64,000 nucleotides of DNA from Stenotrophomonas maltophilia (lineage in GTDB: Bacteria; Pseudomonadota; Gammaproteobacteria; Xanthomonadales; Xanthomonadaceae): positions 1,024,501 through 1,088,500 of the forward strand of contig NZ_CP029773.1 of the NCBI RefSeq assembly GCF_003205835.1, written 5' to 3'. Every line of letters begins with the position of its first letter. The first letter of the stretch is position 1. The notes below the pieces were generated by a model, which saw nothing but the letters and a program-made list of their open reading frames with translations, ran no database searches and was not told the DNA's origin. Of the stretch, positions 44,438 to 55,253 are shown piece after piece. The position numbers and the translations under genes are program-made.

Positions 44438-44478
44438 GGGGTCAGAGCCCTTTTCCCCTGGAAAAGGGATCCGACCCC
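44438..44478. repeat. GGGGTCAG palindromic repeat, copy 3
   Basis: GGGGTCAGAGCCCTTTTCC pairs with GGAAAAGGGATCCGACCCC with minor mismatches. It lies upstream of the PTS EIIA start. Confidence 0.85.
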
Positions 44479-44507
44479 ATGCATTTTTCGATGCCTGACC
44501 GGGATTC

Positions 44508-44530
44508 ATCCACGCATGGCGTGGATCTAC
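44508..44530 (-). repeat. REP, GTAG type reversed
   Basis: The dyad ATCCACGCATGGCGTGGAT is followed by CTAC, so it is a reverse-oriented GTAG REP with a different stem. Confidence 0.75.
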
Positions 44531-44531
44531 C

Positions 44532-44555
44532 GTGTCGACCAAGGTCGACACCTAC
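44532..44555 (-). repeat. REP of the RAYT-flanking subfamily
   Basis: GTGTCGACCAAGGTCGACAC is followed by CTAC. It equals the RAYT-flanking REP with A/T changed to G/C on both sides of the stem. Confidence 0.85.
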
Positions 44556-44604
44556 CAACAGCAACACAGAATGCCGTCCCGACAAATCGCGGGAATCTGT
44601 CGAA

Positions 44605-44706
44605 GGCGGGGTGGGTCAGCAAGCGGGGGCGTGAGCCGCATGGATGCGGCGACCGAGCTTACAGGGACGTACTTGCAGCGTCCCCCGCTTGTTGGTCCAC
44701 CCCGCC
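44605..44706 (-). repeat. Covarying hairpin element, copy B
   Basis: The arms at 44605-44629 and 44682-44706 pair over 25 bp; three non-Watson-Crick positions would be G-U pairs in plus-strand RNA. The central arm sequence differs from copies A and C on both sides. The 52-nt core (44630-44681) is in reverse orientation; its inner hairpin reads GCCGCAT-GG-ATGCGGC on the plus strand, a compensatory change. Confidence 0.85.
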
Positions 44707-44746
44707 TACCCACGGAATGCCGGCTTTTGCTTTTTGCTTTTGCTGT

Positions 44747-44769
44747 TGCCGGCCAGCGGCCGGCACTAC
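44747..44769 (-). repeat. SMAG/GTAG palindromic repeat (reversed)
   Basis: TGCCGGCCAGCGGCCGGCA followed by CTAC is the reverse complement of a SMAG unit. A GC-rich partial dyad (GCCGGGTGCAGCCCGGC) follows. Confidence 0.82.
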
Positions 44770-44802
44770 CAGCGGGTGCCGGGTGCAGCCCGGCCGACCC
44801 CC

Positions 44803-45687
44803 TCAATCCTGTTCGCGGTGATACGTCGCCACGTCTTCCCAGCCCATCTCGCGGGCATGCCGCGCCATGCGCTCGGCCAGGAACACCGAGCGGTGCTTGC
44901 CGCCGGTGCAGCCGAACGCCACGGTCACATAGCTGCGGGTGCCATCGCCCAGCTTCGGCAGCCAGGTATCGAGGAAATCCATCAGCTGGGTCAGGTAACG
45001 CTGCACGTCCGGCTGCGCTTCCAGATAGTCGCGCACGCCGGGCTCACGACCGCTGAGCGCACGCAGATCCGGATCCCAGTGCGGATTGGGCAGCACCCGC
45101 GCATCGAACACGAAGTCCGCCTCGGCCGGTACGCCGCGCTTGTAGGCGAACGATTCGAACAGCAGCGACAGGCCGGTGGCATGGTCCATCGTGAACTCGG
45201 TGATGATCCGCCGCCGCAGCTGGTGCACGTTGAGATTGCTGGTATCGATCATCGCATCGGCCTCGCGGCGCAGCGGTGCGGTCAATTCACGCTCGCGGGC
45301 GATCGCTTCGGGCAGTGACAGGCCCAGCTGGCTCAACGGATGGCGGCGGCGGGTGTCGGCGTAGCGCTTGAGCACCGCCTCGTCGCTGGCTTCGAAGAAC
45401 AGCACCTTCACTTCCACGCCGGCGTCGGTGGCGAGCTGCCGCCAATCGCCCAGTTGGCTCAGGTCGGCCTGGCCGCGCACGTCGATGCCCACCGCCAGCC
45501 GGCGCGGCGCGCTGCCGTCATGGTTGGCCAGCAGGCTGCGCACGAAGTCCGGCAGCAGGTGGATCGGGAGGTTGTCCGAGCAGTAGTAGTCCTGGTCCTC
45601 GAAGGTCTTCAGGGCGACGGATTTACCCGAGCCGGACAGGCCGCTGACGATGATCAGGGTCGGGGCGGTGGGGGTTGCGGTGCTCAT
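44803..45687 (-). CDS. rapZ: RNase adapter/nucleotide-binding protein RapZ
   Basis: The 294-residue protein has Walker [14 protein letters not shown] near residues 14-26 and the RapZ C-terminal domain with [18 protein letters not shown]. In enterics it binds GlmZ/GlmY RNAs and controls amino-sugar synthesis; in xanthomonads the RNA partner is not established. It lies 27 bp after hprK, the usual rpoN-PTS cluster order. The ATG at 45687 gives the normal length. Confidence 0.93.
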   Translation of the reverse strand: MSTATPTAPTLIIVSGLSGSGKSVALKTFEDQDYYCSDNLPIHLLPDFVRSLLANHDGSAPRRLAVGIDVRGQADLSQLGDWRQLATDAGVEVKVLFFEASDEAVLKRYADTRRRHPLSQLGLSLPEAIARERELTAPLRREADAMIDTSNLNVHQLRRRIITEFTMDHATGLSLLFESFAYKRGVPAEADFVFDARVLPNPHWDPDLRALSGREPGVRDYLEAQPDVQRYLTQLMDFLDTWLPKLGDGTRSYVTVAFGCTGGKHRSVFLAERMARHAREMGWEDVATYHREQD

Positions 45688-45714
45688 GGACAGGCTCTTC
45701 GAAGGGCAGGGGAA

Positions 45715-46665
45715 TCAGGGTGTTCGCCGTTCCAGCAGGTTGCTGTGACGGGCGATGAACATCGCCGCCGGGTCGATGCCCTTGGTGCGCAGGATGTGCA
45801 GGCGGGTGGCGGCCTCGGTCAGCACGGCCAGGTTGCGGCCAGGCATCACCGGCAGCGTGATCAGCGGTACATCCAGGTCCAGCACATGGCGGGTGCCCGA
45901 ATCGCCGGTCAGGCGCTCGTAGCCATGCGGGGTGGGTTCGGTCATCGGCTTGGTCAGGTGGACGATCAGCCGAAGGTACTTGTTCTTCTTTACAGCCGTG
46001 TCGCCGAACATCTCGCGCACGTTCAACACGCCCAGGCCACGCACTTCCAGCAGGTCCTGCAGCAGTTCGGGACAGGTGCCGTCGAGCACGTCCGGGGCGA
46101 TCTGGGTGAATTCGGGGGCATCGTCGGCGACCAGGCGGTGGCCGCGGCTGAGCAGCTCCAGTGCCAGCTCGCTTTTACCCGACCCGGCCTCGCCGGTGAT
46201 CAGCACGCCGATGGAGTAGATCTCCATGAACACGCCATGCAGGATCACCCGCGGCGCCAGCGTGCGCGCCAGGTGGTAGGACAGGTGGTTGAGCAGTTCG
46301 TGGCCGCGCTTGGGCGACAGCCACAGCGGCGTGCCGGATTCATCAGCGGCGGCACGCAGGTCTTCCGGGCAGGCCTGGTTGCGGGTCAGCACCAGCGCCA
46401 GCGGATGCGACTGCATGATCTTTTCGATGGTCTCCCAACGCTGGCGCGGTTCCAGCGCATCCAGCCAGGACAGTTCCTCGGTGCCCAGGATCTGCACCTT
46501 GTTGGGGTAGATCGCATTGAGATAACCGGCCAGCGATGGACGCCGCGAGACCGTGTTGCCGGCCTCCAGTTCGCGTTTCTCGCCGGACTTGCCGGCAGCC
46601 CAGCGCAGCCCCAGCCGCTCGCGCTGCTGTTCGAACAGTTCACGGGCGGTGATGCTGGTATTCAT
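45715..46665 (-). CDS. hprK: HPr kinase/phosphorylase
   Basis: The 316-residue bifunctional enzyme phosphorylates HPr on serine and removes that phosphate. The P-loop is [18 protein letters not shown] near residues 147-164, the signature loop [17 protein letters not shown] follows, and the N-terminal MurF-like domain is complete. Its start overlaps the ptsN stop as ATGA. HPr with a Ser-46-type site (INAKSIMG) is encoded downstream, so serine regulation of the relay is likely. Confidence 0.93.
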   Translation of the reverse strand: MNTSITARELFEQQRERLGLRWAAGKSGEKRELEAGNTVSRRPSLAGYLNAIYPNKVQILGTEELSWLDALEPRQRWETIEKIMQSHPLALVLTRNQACPEDLRAAADESGTPLWLSPKRGHELLNHLSYHLARTLAPRVILHGVFMEIYSIGVLITGEAGSGKSELALELLSRGHRLVADDAPEFTQIAPDVLDGTCPELLQDLLEVRGLGVLNVREMFGDTAVKKNKYLRLIVHLTKPMTEPTPHGYERLTGDSGTRHVLDLDVPLITLPVMPGRNLAVLTEAATRLHILRTKGIDPAAMFIARHSNLLERRTP

Positions 46666-47114
46666 GCGGCACTCGCAGGTGGGGTCATGTCCAGCGCCTC
46701 GCGCAGCGCCCGGGCATCGCCCGCTTCGCGCAGGGCCTGGCGGATCTCCGGCGCCGAGAACAGCTCGGCCAGCTCGGACAGCAGCATCAGGTGCTGGTGG
46801 GTGTAGTGGGCGGGGACGGCCATGGCGAACACCAGGTCCACCGGCTCGTCGCCGCCGAAGTCGACCGGGGAGGCCAACCGCAGCAGGGCGCCGCGGGGGC
46901 GGTCCAGGGTTGGCGCGCGGCCGTGGGGAATGGCGATGCCGTGACCGATCGCGGTGCTGCCCAGCGCTTCGCGCTGGCACAGGTTCAGATAGATCTGTTC
47001 GGCGTTGGCCTGGCGGCAGGCCAGCAACCCGGCGGCGGCCTGCAGGACGCTGTCGCGGTCGGTGGCCGTGCAGAGCTGGGTCTGCACGGCCGCCAGGAGG
47101 TCAGTCAGGGGCAT
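46662..47114 (-). CDS. ptsN: PTS IIA-like nitrogen regulatory protein PtsN
   Basis: The 150-residue protein has the EIIA-Ntr/fructose fold with the phosphorylated His in [16 protein letters not shown] near residue 64, and the conserved [20 protein letters not shown] strand. In proteobacteria it links PTS phosphorylation to potassium, sigma-54 and stress control. It is 21 bp after hpf and overlaps hprK by four bases. Confidence 0.92.
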   Translation of the reverse strand: MPLTDLLAAVQTQLCTATDRDSVLQAAAGLLACRQANAEQIYLNLCQREALGSTAIGHGIAIPHGRAPTLDRPRGALLRLASPVDFGGDEPVDLVFAMAVPAHYTHQHLMLLSELAELFSAPEIRQALREAGDARALREALDMTPPASAA

Positions 47115-47135
47115 GTCTGCGGGGAACGGTGGCGA

Positions 47136-47453
47136 TCAGCCACCATTGTCGCCCACCGGCAGCGGTGCGTGCTGCTGTTTTTTCTCCTTGTGCTTGATCA
47201 CCAGACGGTCAAGCTTGTCCGCAAGCAGGTCGATCGCGGCATACATGGTCTGGGCATTGGCCTCGGCGTGCAGGGTCTGGCCGGGAATGTTGAGGCTGGC
47301 GTCGACGTGGTGTTCGGTCTTCTGCAGCTTGAGGGTCACCCGCGCTTCGCAGTGCTGGTCGAAGTGTTTGCCGATCCGGGCCAGCTTCTCCTCTACATAG
47401 GACTGCAGGGCCGGGGTGACTTCGACATCTTTGCCAAACGTTTCGATGCGCAT
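47136..47453 (-). CDS. hpf: Ribosome hibernation promoting factor (short HPF/YhbH)
   Basis: The 105-residue protein binds the 30S subunit and helps form inactive 100S ribosomes in stationary phase. It shows the HPF fold with RIETFGKDVEVTPALQSYVEEK, LARIGKHF and a basic end KLDRLVIKHKEKKQQH. It lacks the long dimerisation tail, so it is a short form. It sits between rpoN and ptsN in the classical order. Confidence 0.92.
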   Translation of the reverse strand: MRIETFGKDVEVTPALQSYVEEKLARIGKHFDQHCEARVTLKLQKTEHHVDASLNIPGQTLHAEANAQTMYAAIDLLADKLDRLVIKHKEKKQQHAPLPVGDNGG

Positions 47454-47511
47454 CGGGTTTCTCCTGTGTTCGGATGTGCCAATGAACCTCTCCGCCGGGC
47501 GCGGCGGCGCG

Positions 47512-48933
47512 TCAAGCGATTCTGACCCTTTCGTGCGAGGCGGAAATGTTCATGGCTTCACGATACTTCGCCACGGTGCGTCGCGCTACTGGAATTCCCG
47601 ACGATTTGAGCAGGTCAGCCAGCTTGGCGTCAGAAAGCGGCTTGCGCGGGTTCTCGTCGTCGATCAGGCGCCGGATCATCGCCTGGATGGCCGTGCTGGA
47701 CGCCTCCCCACCGCCCTCGGTATCGATGCCCGAGGCGAAGAAGGCGCGCAGCGGCAGGGTGCCGCGCGGGGTACGCACGTGCTTGCGGGCGATCGCGCGC
47801 GAGACCGTGGATTCGTGCAGGCCGAGCTCGGCGGCGATCTCGCGCAGGGTCAGTGGACGCAGTGCCTGCTCGCCGAACTCAAGGAAACCGGCCTGCTGCA
47901 GGATCAGGCTGCGCACGACGCGCAGCAGGGTTTCGCCGCGCTGCTGCAGTCCTTTCAGCAGCCAACGCGCTTCCTGCAGCTGGGTACGCAGGTAGCCGGC
48001 ATCGGCGTCGCCACAACGTCGGATCAGCTGTTCGTAGCCGCGGTGGATCACCACCTTCGGACCGGCGTGCGCGGCCAGCGCTGCGCGCCACACGCCGTTC
48101 TGGCGCCACACCACCACATCCGGCACCACGTAGGTGTCCGGCGACAGCGGTGCGATCTGCGTGCCCGGGCGCGGGTCCAGCGAACGCAGCAGGGTGACTG
48201 CCGTCTCGACCTCGTCCAGGGGCTGTTTCAGTTCATGGGCCAGCCCGGCGACGCCACTGCGCGGCAGCCGTTCCAGCGGGCCTGCGGCAATCTGTCGCGC
48301 CAGCACCAGGCCGGGTGTATCGTCGGCCAGCACATCCAGCTGCAGCTGCAGGCATTCGCCGAGCGTGCGTGCAGCCACGCCGACCGGGTCGAAACGCTGG
48401 ATGCGATGCAGCACAGCGAGGATCTCGTCCTCGTCGGCGTGGATCGCCGGCAACAGGGTTTCGGCGATGGTGGCCAGCGGTTCGCGCAGGTAGCCGTCGT
48501 CGTCCAGCGCATCGATCAGTGCAGCGCCGATGCTGCGGTCATGCGTGGAAAGATGCGACAGGTGCAACTGCCACAGCAGGTGGTCGGCCAGCGTTTCGGT
48601 TTCGGCCACGCGTTCGGCGGCGCTGCCGATATCGTCGTCATCGTCGAAGCTGCCTCCGCTACCGGACGCGCTCCAGTCCAGTTCGGCCGGTGCCCAGTCG
48701 TCGCCGGCATCGATGCGTTCTGCGGGAGCTTCGCTGTCGTTGCCATCGCCGCCTTCGCTGGCGGTGCTGCCGTCGTTGCTGTCGGCCCAGTCCAGCAGCG
48801 GATTGCTCTCCACCGCCTGTGCGATTTCCAGCGCCAGCTCGGTGCTCGACATCTGCAGCAGCTTGATCGCCTGCTGCAGCTGGGGCGTCAGCACCAGCTG
48901 CTGTCCCAACGATGTCTGCAGCCGAGTCTTCAT
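47512..48933 (-). CDS. rpoN: RNA polymerase sigma-54 factor
   Basis: The 473-residue sigma factor has the Gln/Leu-rich region I (LVLTPQLQQAIKLLQMSS), an acidic region II, the core-binding domain and the C-terminal DNA-binding domain with HTH ALREIAAELGLHESTVSRAI-type sequence. The RpoN box is visible in VARRTVAKYREAM. It directs promoters of pili, flagella, nitrogen and other activator-dependent genes. It lies 39 bp after lptB, the standard lptAB-rpoN-hpf-ptsN order. Confidence 0.96.
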   Translation of the reverse strand: MKTRLQTSLGQQLVLTPQLQQAIKLLQMSSTELALEIAQAVESNPLLDWADSNDGSTASEGGDGNDSEAPAERIDAGDDWAPAELDWSASGSGGSFDDDDDIGSAAERVAETETLADHLLWQLHLSHLSTHDRSIGAALIDALDDDGYLREPLATIAETLLPAIHADEDEILAVLHRIQRFDPVGVAARTLGECLQLQLDVLADDTPGLVLARQIAAGPLERLPRSGVAGLAHELKQPLDEVETAVTLLRSLDPRPGTQIAPLSPDTYVVPDVVVWRQNGVWRAALAAHAGPKVVIHRGYEQLIRRCGDADAGYLRTQLQEARWLLKGLQQRGETLLRVVRSLILQQAGFLEFGEQALRPLTLREIAAELGLHESTVSRAIARKHVRTPRGTLPLRAFFASGIDTEGGGEASSTAIQAMIRRLIDDENPRKPLSDAKLADLLKSSGIPVARRTVAKYREAMNISASHERVRIA

Positions 48934-48972
48934 GCCTGTGCCGAAAGGAAGGAGAGGGACCCGGCGACTGCT

Positions 48973-49691
<719 letters not shown>

Positions 49692-49692
<1 letters not shown>

Positions 49693-50243
49693 TACTTCCT
49701 GCTCCCGGCCGGCGGTGCCGGCGTGCTGGCCTTGGGCTGTGCCGCGGGTGCGGCCGGGGTCTTGTTCTTCGGCGGGATGACGGTGCGCACGCGGCTGCCG
49801 TCGCCACCGGAGTTCATTTCGCCGGTGCGGGTGTTGTAGACCATGCGCTGGCCGGCATTGGTGCCGCGCGCGCTGGTGACCTTGTAGTTGCCGGTCAGGG
49901 TGATGATCTCGGTCTTGATGTCGTAGTCGATGCGATCGGCCAGCGCGTCCATCCAGGTGCCATCATCGAGCTGCTGCTTCATCTTGGCCTGCTTGCCGGT
50001 GAACACCGCACGCACGGGCTCGCCGTCCTTGAGGTAGATCTCGGCCTCGGACGAGCGCAGGTCCAGCGTGCCCTGGGTGATGATCACGCCCTGCGACAGC
50101 ACGGTCTTGCCGTCGCCGGTGAGCATGCCCGACTGGGCGCCGGAATCGATGTGCATGTCTTCGTTGCGGTCGGTGGACTTGGCGAAGGCGGCGCTGGGGA
50201 CAAGAAGACCAAGCGCGAGTACGGCGGCAAAGGGAATCTTCAT
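49692..50243 (-). CDS. lptA: LPS transport periplasmic bridge protein LptA
   Basis: The 183-residue protein has a Sec signal ([21 protein letters not shown]) and the OstA/LptA beta-jellyroll repeats [22 protein letters not shown] and [19 protein letters not shown]. It oligomerises to carry LPS across the periplasm. A Pro/Ala/Lys-rich tail follows residue 155. It starts 104 bp downstream of lptC. Confidence 0.92.
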
Positions 50244-50347
50244 CGGGGTCCGTTCTACCGGTAGGGGCCGCCCGGGCGGGCCGGGGGCGGGAGGGTGGGG
50301 CTGCCGGCCTTGCGCCTGTCCGGAGACGTCGCAGGCTGGCGGCGGAA

Positions 50348-50923
50348 TCAGCGTTTGGGCGTGTAGCGGCCCTTGGACTGGCTGAGGAAATGATACGTGT
50401 TGTTCTTCGAATCCACTTCGAAGCCGACGCCGGACTGTTCCATGCCCGGGCGGGTCATGGTCACCAGGGCGTCGGTGCGGGCGCGGTTTTCCTTCGGGAA
50501 CACGTCCAGATGGTCGGTGCGGAAGGTGGTCGGCACCGTGCCCGGGCCGACCGGGCTGTCGCCGGCGACATTGCCGCGCAGCTTCATCTCGTCGCCCTTG
50601 GCGCTGAGCCAGCCGGTTTCGGCACGCAGGGTCCAGTGCTTGCCATCCTTGTCCGGCATCTCGAACAGCGGGGTGGCGATGTTGATGGTCTGGTCGCCGC
50701 GCTGGCGTTCCAGCAGCGGCGCGCGCAGGGTGGTCGATTCCTTGCCGTGCTCATCCAGGGCGACAATCTGGAAGTCGTGCAGGATGTAGTCCACGCCGAC
50801 CTCCTGGCCGCCGTTGGCTGGCCCCTTGTCGCGGTTGCGCAGTGCGGCCCAGCTGCTGAGCAGGGCCGCCAGCAGCAGGCCGATGCCGAGCAGGGTGCGC
50901 CAGTTCACGGTGGGCAGGTTCAT
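50348..50923 (-). CDS. lptC: LPS export protein LptC
   Basis: The 191-residue inner-membrane protein has one N-terminal helix (WRTLLGIGLLLAALLSSWAAL) and a periplasmic LptC jellyroll with VDYILHDFQIVALDEHGKE and TFRTDHLDVFPKENRARTD. It accepts LPS from LptBFG and passes it to LptA. Its start ATG at 50921-50923 overlaps kdsC by four bases. The lptC-lptA gap of 104 bp is the longest inside this operon. Confidence 0.9.
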   Translation of the reverse strand: MNLPTVNWRTLLGIGLLLAALLSSWAALRNRDKGPANGGQEVGVDYILHDFQIVALDEHGKESTTLRAPLLERQRGDQTINIATPLFEMPDKDGKHWTLRAETGWLSAKGDEMKLRGNVAGDSPVGPGTVPTTFRTDHLDVFPKENRARTDALVTMTRPGMEQSGVGFEVDSKNNTYHFLSQSKGRYTPKR

Positions 50924-51468
50924 GCGCCGAACCTCGCCAGCACCGCATCCACATGACCCTGCGCGGCCAGCAGGATGTCGCACAGCTCACGTGCGGCGCC
51001 CCGTCCGCCCTCGGTACGGGTCTGCCAATGCACGCGCTCGGCAATCCATGGGTGGGCATTGGCCGGAGCGACGGCCAGGCCGACCGCGCCCAGCGGTGCC
51101 AGGTCGGGCAGGTCATCGCCCATGAACGCCACCTGTTCCAGGCCGATGCCGTGCTGTGCGCACAGGGCCTGCACGCTGGCCAGCTTGTCGCCCACGGCAA
51201 TCTGGGTGTCGATGCCGAGGTCGGCGCCGCGCTTGAGCGCCGACTGGCTGTTGCGCGCGGTGATCAGTACGGGGTGGATACCGTGCTGCTGCAGCAGTTT
51301 CAGGCCCAGACCGTCCTGCACGAAGTACGCCTTGCTCTCGTTGCCGTCCTTGTCGTAGTACAGCCGACCGTCGGTGAGGGTGCCGTCCACGTCGAAGCAG
51401 GCCAGGCGGATACGGGCCGCGGCGGCATGCAGGTGGGCGGGGAAGGCGGGCAGGGGGGACCAGGGCAT
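50920..51468 (-). CDS. kdsC: 3-deoxy-D-manno-octulosonate 8-phosphate phosphatase
   Basis: The 182-residue HAD phosphatase releases KDO from KDO-8-phosphate. The nucleophile Asp pair is in ACFDVDGTLTDGRLYYD, motif II in VLITARNSQ and motif IV in VAFMGDDLPDLAPL. The C0-type small family length is normal. It lies between kdsD and lptC and overlaps lptC by four bases. Confidence 0.94.
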   Translation of the reverse strand: MPWSPLPAFPAHLHAAAARIRLACFDVDGTLTDGRLYYDKDGNESKAYFVQDGLGLKLLQQHGIHPVLITARNSQSALKRGADLGIDTQIAVGDKLASVQALCAQHGIGLEQVAFMGDDLPDLAPLGAVGLAVAPANAHPWIAERVHWQTRTEGGRGAARELCDILLAAQGHVDAVLARFGA

Positions 51469-51534
51469 CAGGGCGGCAGGCTCGTTGGGGGCGGGTGCGG
51501 CGTTACAGACTGAATGGGGTCTATGGACTGTCGG

Positions 51535-52536
51535 TTAAACCACCCGGGCCCGCAACAGGTCATGAATGTTCAGGGCACCGACTGCGCGGCCCTGGCCATC
51601 GACCACGATCAGGCCGGTGATCTTGTGGGTCTCCATCAGCCGGGCCGCCTCGACGGCCAGCTGGTCGGCGCCGATGGTGCGCGGGTTGCGCGTCATCACA
51701 TCGGCGATCTTGGCGGTGCGCACGTCCAGCGCACTGTCCAGCGCGCGGCGCAGGTCGCCGTCGGTGAACAGGCCGATCAGCACGCCGTCGGCATCGACCA
51801 CGGCGGTCATGCCCAGCCGTTTGCGGCTCATCTCCATCAGCGCTTCACTGAGGCTGGCGTCCGCGCCCACGCTGGGCAGGTCGTCGCCGGTGTGCATCAC
51901 GTCGGTGATGTGCAGCAGCAGGCGGCGGCCGAGGCTGCCGGCCGGGTGTGAACGGGCGAAATCGTCGGCGGTGAAGCCGCGTGCGTCGAGCAGGGCCACG
52001 GCCAGCGCATCACCCATCGCCAGCGAGGCGGTGGTGCTGGAGGTCGGCGCCAGCGCCAGCGGGCAGGCCTCGGCCGGCACGCTCACATCCAGATGGATGT
52101 CGGCGGCGGTGGCCAGGCTGGACTGCGGGCGGCCGGTCATGGAAATCAGCACGTTGCCCTGGCGCTTGAGCACCGGCAGCAGCATCAGCACCTCGTCCGA
52201 TTCGCCCGAATAGGACAGGGCCAGCACCACATCGTCCTCGGTGATCATGCCCAGGTCGCCGTGGCCGGCTTCGCCCGGGTGCACATAGAAGGCGGGTGTG
52301 CCGGTCGAGGCCAGGGTGGCGGCGATCTTGCGGGCGATGTGGCCGGACTTGCCCATGCCGGTCGCAACCACGCGCCCACGGCTGGCCAGGATCGCCTGGC
52401 AGGCCTGCTGGAAGGCCTCGCCGAGGCGGTCGGCCACGGCATCCAGCGCCTGCCGTTCGATCTCGAACACGCGGCGGCCACTGGCGACCAGGCCGGCAGG
52501 GTCGACGGAACGGGGGGGCAACAGGGATTCGGCCAT
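51535..52536 (-). CDS. kdsD: Arabinose-5-phosphate isomerase KdsD
   Basis: The 333-residue enzyme interconverts ribulose-5-P and arabinose-5-P, the first KDO step. It has a SIS sugar isomerase domain (about 40-180, VVATGMGKSGHIARKIAATL, LALSYSGESDE) and two CBS domains (about 210-330, VMHTGDDLPSV, VMTRNPRTI). The start at 52534-52536 (MAESLLPP) precedes the SIS domain. It is the first gene of the kds-lpt-rpoN-PTS block and is divergent from ibaG/bolA. Confidence 0.94.
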   Translation of the reverse strand: MAESLLPPRSVDPAGLVASGRRVFEIERQALDAVADRLGEAFQQACQAILASRGRVVATGMGKSGHIARKIAATLASTGTPAFYVHPGEAGHGDLGMITEDDVVLALSYSGESDEVLMLLPVLKRQGNVLISMTGRPQSSLATAADIHLDVSVPAEACPLALAPTSSTTASLAMGDALAVALLDARGFTADDFARSHPAGSLGRRLLLHITDVMHTGDDLPSVGADASLSEALMEMSRKRLGMTAVVDADGVLIGLFTDGDLRRALDSALDVRTAKIADVMTRNPRTIGADQLAVEAARLMETHKITGLIVVDGQGRAVGALNIHDLLRARVV

Positions 52537-52590
52537 GCGGACGCCACGCAGCGGAAGTAGAATGGAGGCACATTTTATTAGGAAAGCCCG

Positions 52591-52821
52591 TTGGACGCCG
52601 ACACCATCCGCAATCTGATCGAAACCGGCCTGCCCGGCGCCCGCGCCGACGTGCAGGGCGACGATGGCGTGCATTTCGAAGCGACCGTGGTCTGCGAGGC
52701 CTTCGCCGGCAAGATGCCGCTGGCCCGCCACCGCATGGTGTATGCCACGCTGGGCGACCTGATGGGCGGCGCGATCCACGCGCTGGCGCTGAAAACCGTG
52801 ACCCCGGCCGAAGCCGGCTGA
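52591..52821 (+). CDS. ibaG: BolA/IbaG family protein
   Basis: The 76-residue protein has the BolA fold with VQGDDGVHFEATVVCEAFAGK and LARHRMVYATLGDLMGGAIHALALKT. The family partners with monothiol glutaredoxins in Fe-S metabolism and morphology. The start is TTG at 52591, with TAGGAAAG upstream. It precedes murA by 21 bp, as in E. coli ibaG-murA. Confidence 0.9.
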   Translation: MDADTIRNLIETGLPGARADVQGDDGVHFEATVVCEAFAGKMPLARHRMVYATLGDLMGGAIHALALKTVTPAEAG

Positions 52822-54437
<1,616 letters not shown>

Positions 54438-54438
54438 G

Positions 54439-54464
54439 AAAACGCCCGCGGAAGCGGGCGTTTT
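54439..54464 (+). terminator. Intrinsic terminator after the murA operon
   Basis: AAAACGCCCGC at 54439-54449 pairs with GCGGGCGTTTT at 54454-54464, followed by TCTTTC. It lies two bases after the EF-hand gene stop and is a strong rho-independent terminator. Confidence 0.88.
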
Positions 54465-54471
54465 CTTTCGC

Positions 54472-54509
54472 GGGGTCGGATCCCTTTCCGACGGAAAGGG
54501 CTCTGACCC
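54472..54509. repeat. GGGGTCGG/GACCC palindromic repeat, copy 4
   Basis: GGGGTCGGATCCCTTTCCG pairs with CGGAAAGGGCTCTGACCC. It is adjacent to copy 5 and to the murA-operon terminator. Confidence 0.82.
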
Positions 54510-54534
54510 AGCCATGTCGCAACCGGGGTCAGAG

Positions 54535-54562
54535 CCCTTCCCGGGGGAAGGGATCCGACCCC
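54535..54562. repeat. GGGGTCAG palindromic repeat, copy 5
   Basis: GGGGTCAGAGCCCTTCCC pairs with the downstream GGGAAGGG, GATCC and GACCCC segments, with mismatches. It lies between the convergent EF-hand and DUF3108 genes. Confidence 0.8.
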
Positions 54563-54567
54563 AACAA

Positions 54568-55251
54568 TCAGTTCATCGCCTTGATGGTCAGGTCCAGCGC
54601 ATCGCGGCCGCTCTCACGTTGCAGCATGCGCGCTGGCACCGGGAATTCCGGCACGATCCACGCGATCAGTTCCTTGTTGCCATCGGCACGCGAGACCTTG
54701 GTGGCCTCGTAGCTCTTGCCACCCACGGTGATCGATTCCTTGCCGACCACGCGGTAGGTCATGTTCTTGATGCGGCCCTCGTCGACCATGCGATAGGTCA
54801 GCGGCTTGCCCGCGGCCAGGTCACGGGCGATCGCCAGGTTGATCAGCAGCGCATCCATGTCACCGGCTTTCAGCGCAATCGGTCCAGCGCGATCCGGCTT
54901 GATGTCGCCGGTCCAGGTGGCCTGATTGCTGGTCCAGTTGTAGTTGGCCTGCACGTTGCGCTTCTTCACCAGCAGCGCCGAACGGTCCTGGCTGCTGAGC
55001 GGGCGCAGCTGGCCACGCACTTCCTCGAACACGGTGCTCTGGCTGAGGTCGGCCAGCTGGTTCTTCACCTGCAGGCTGTAGCGCCACTTGTTGCTGCCTT
55101 CGCTGGCCAGGGTCATGGTGCCGTTGGCCTGCATGCCCATGTAGCTGGCCAGGTAATCGGCCTTGAACGGTTCCAGCGCCATGGCCGGCAGGCTGGCCAC
55201 GGTCAATGCCGCAGCCGCGATCCAGGTGAGGGGGCGGGTCAGGGTGCTCAT
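54568..55251 (-). CDS. DUF3108 exported protein
   Basis: The 227-residue protein has a Sec signal (MSTLTRPLTWIAAAALTVA then PAMALEP) and a DUF3108 beta-rich domain with PFKADYLASYMGMQANGTM, WTGDIKPDRAGPIAL and ITVGGKSYEATKVSR. It probably forms an envelope beta structure; its function is unknown. It lies two bases after a paralogue on the same strand, so they are cotranscribed and likely a local duplication. Confidence 0.8.
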   Translation of the reverse strand: MSTLTRPLTWIAAAALTVASLPAMALEPFKADYLASYMGMQANGTMTLASEGSNKWRYSLQVKNQLADLSQSTVFEEVRGQLRPLSSQDRSALLVKKRNVQANYNWTSNQATWTGDIKPDRAGPIALKAGDMDALLINLAIARDLAAGKPLTYRMVDEGRIKNMTYRVVGKESITVGGKSYEATKVSRADGNKELIAWIVPEFPVPARMLQRESGRDALDLTIKAMN

Positions 55252-55253
55252 GC

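Larger units (their letters stand above)
44361..44802. other. Repeat cluster with structured element B
   Basis: This 442-bp gap upstream of the PTS EIIA gene holds a GGGGTCAG palindrome (44438-44478), two REPs (44508-44555), a small dyad (44577-44594), hairpin element B (44605-44706), and a SMAG unit (44747-44769) followed by a GC-rich dyad. I see no credible protein gene in it. Confidence 0.75.

Noticed and set aside
54472..54562. GGGGTCAG palindromes as ordinary rho-independent terminators
   Set aside because: They lack a consistent T-run, a true terminator already precedes them at 54439-54464, and some copies lie upstream of genes.
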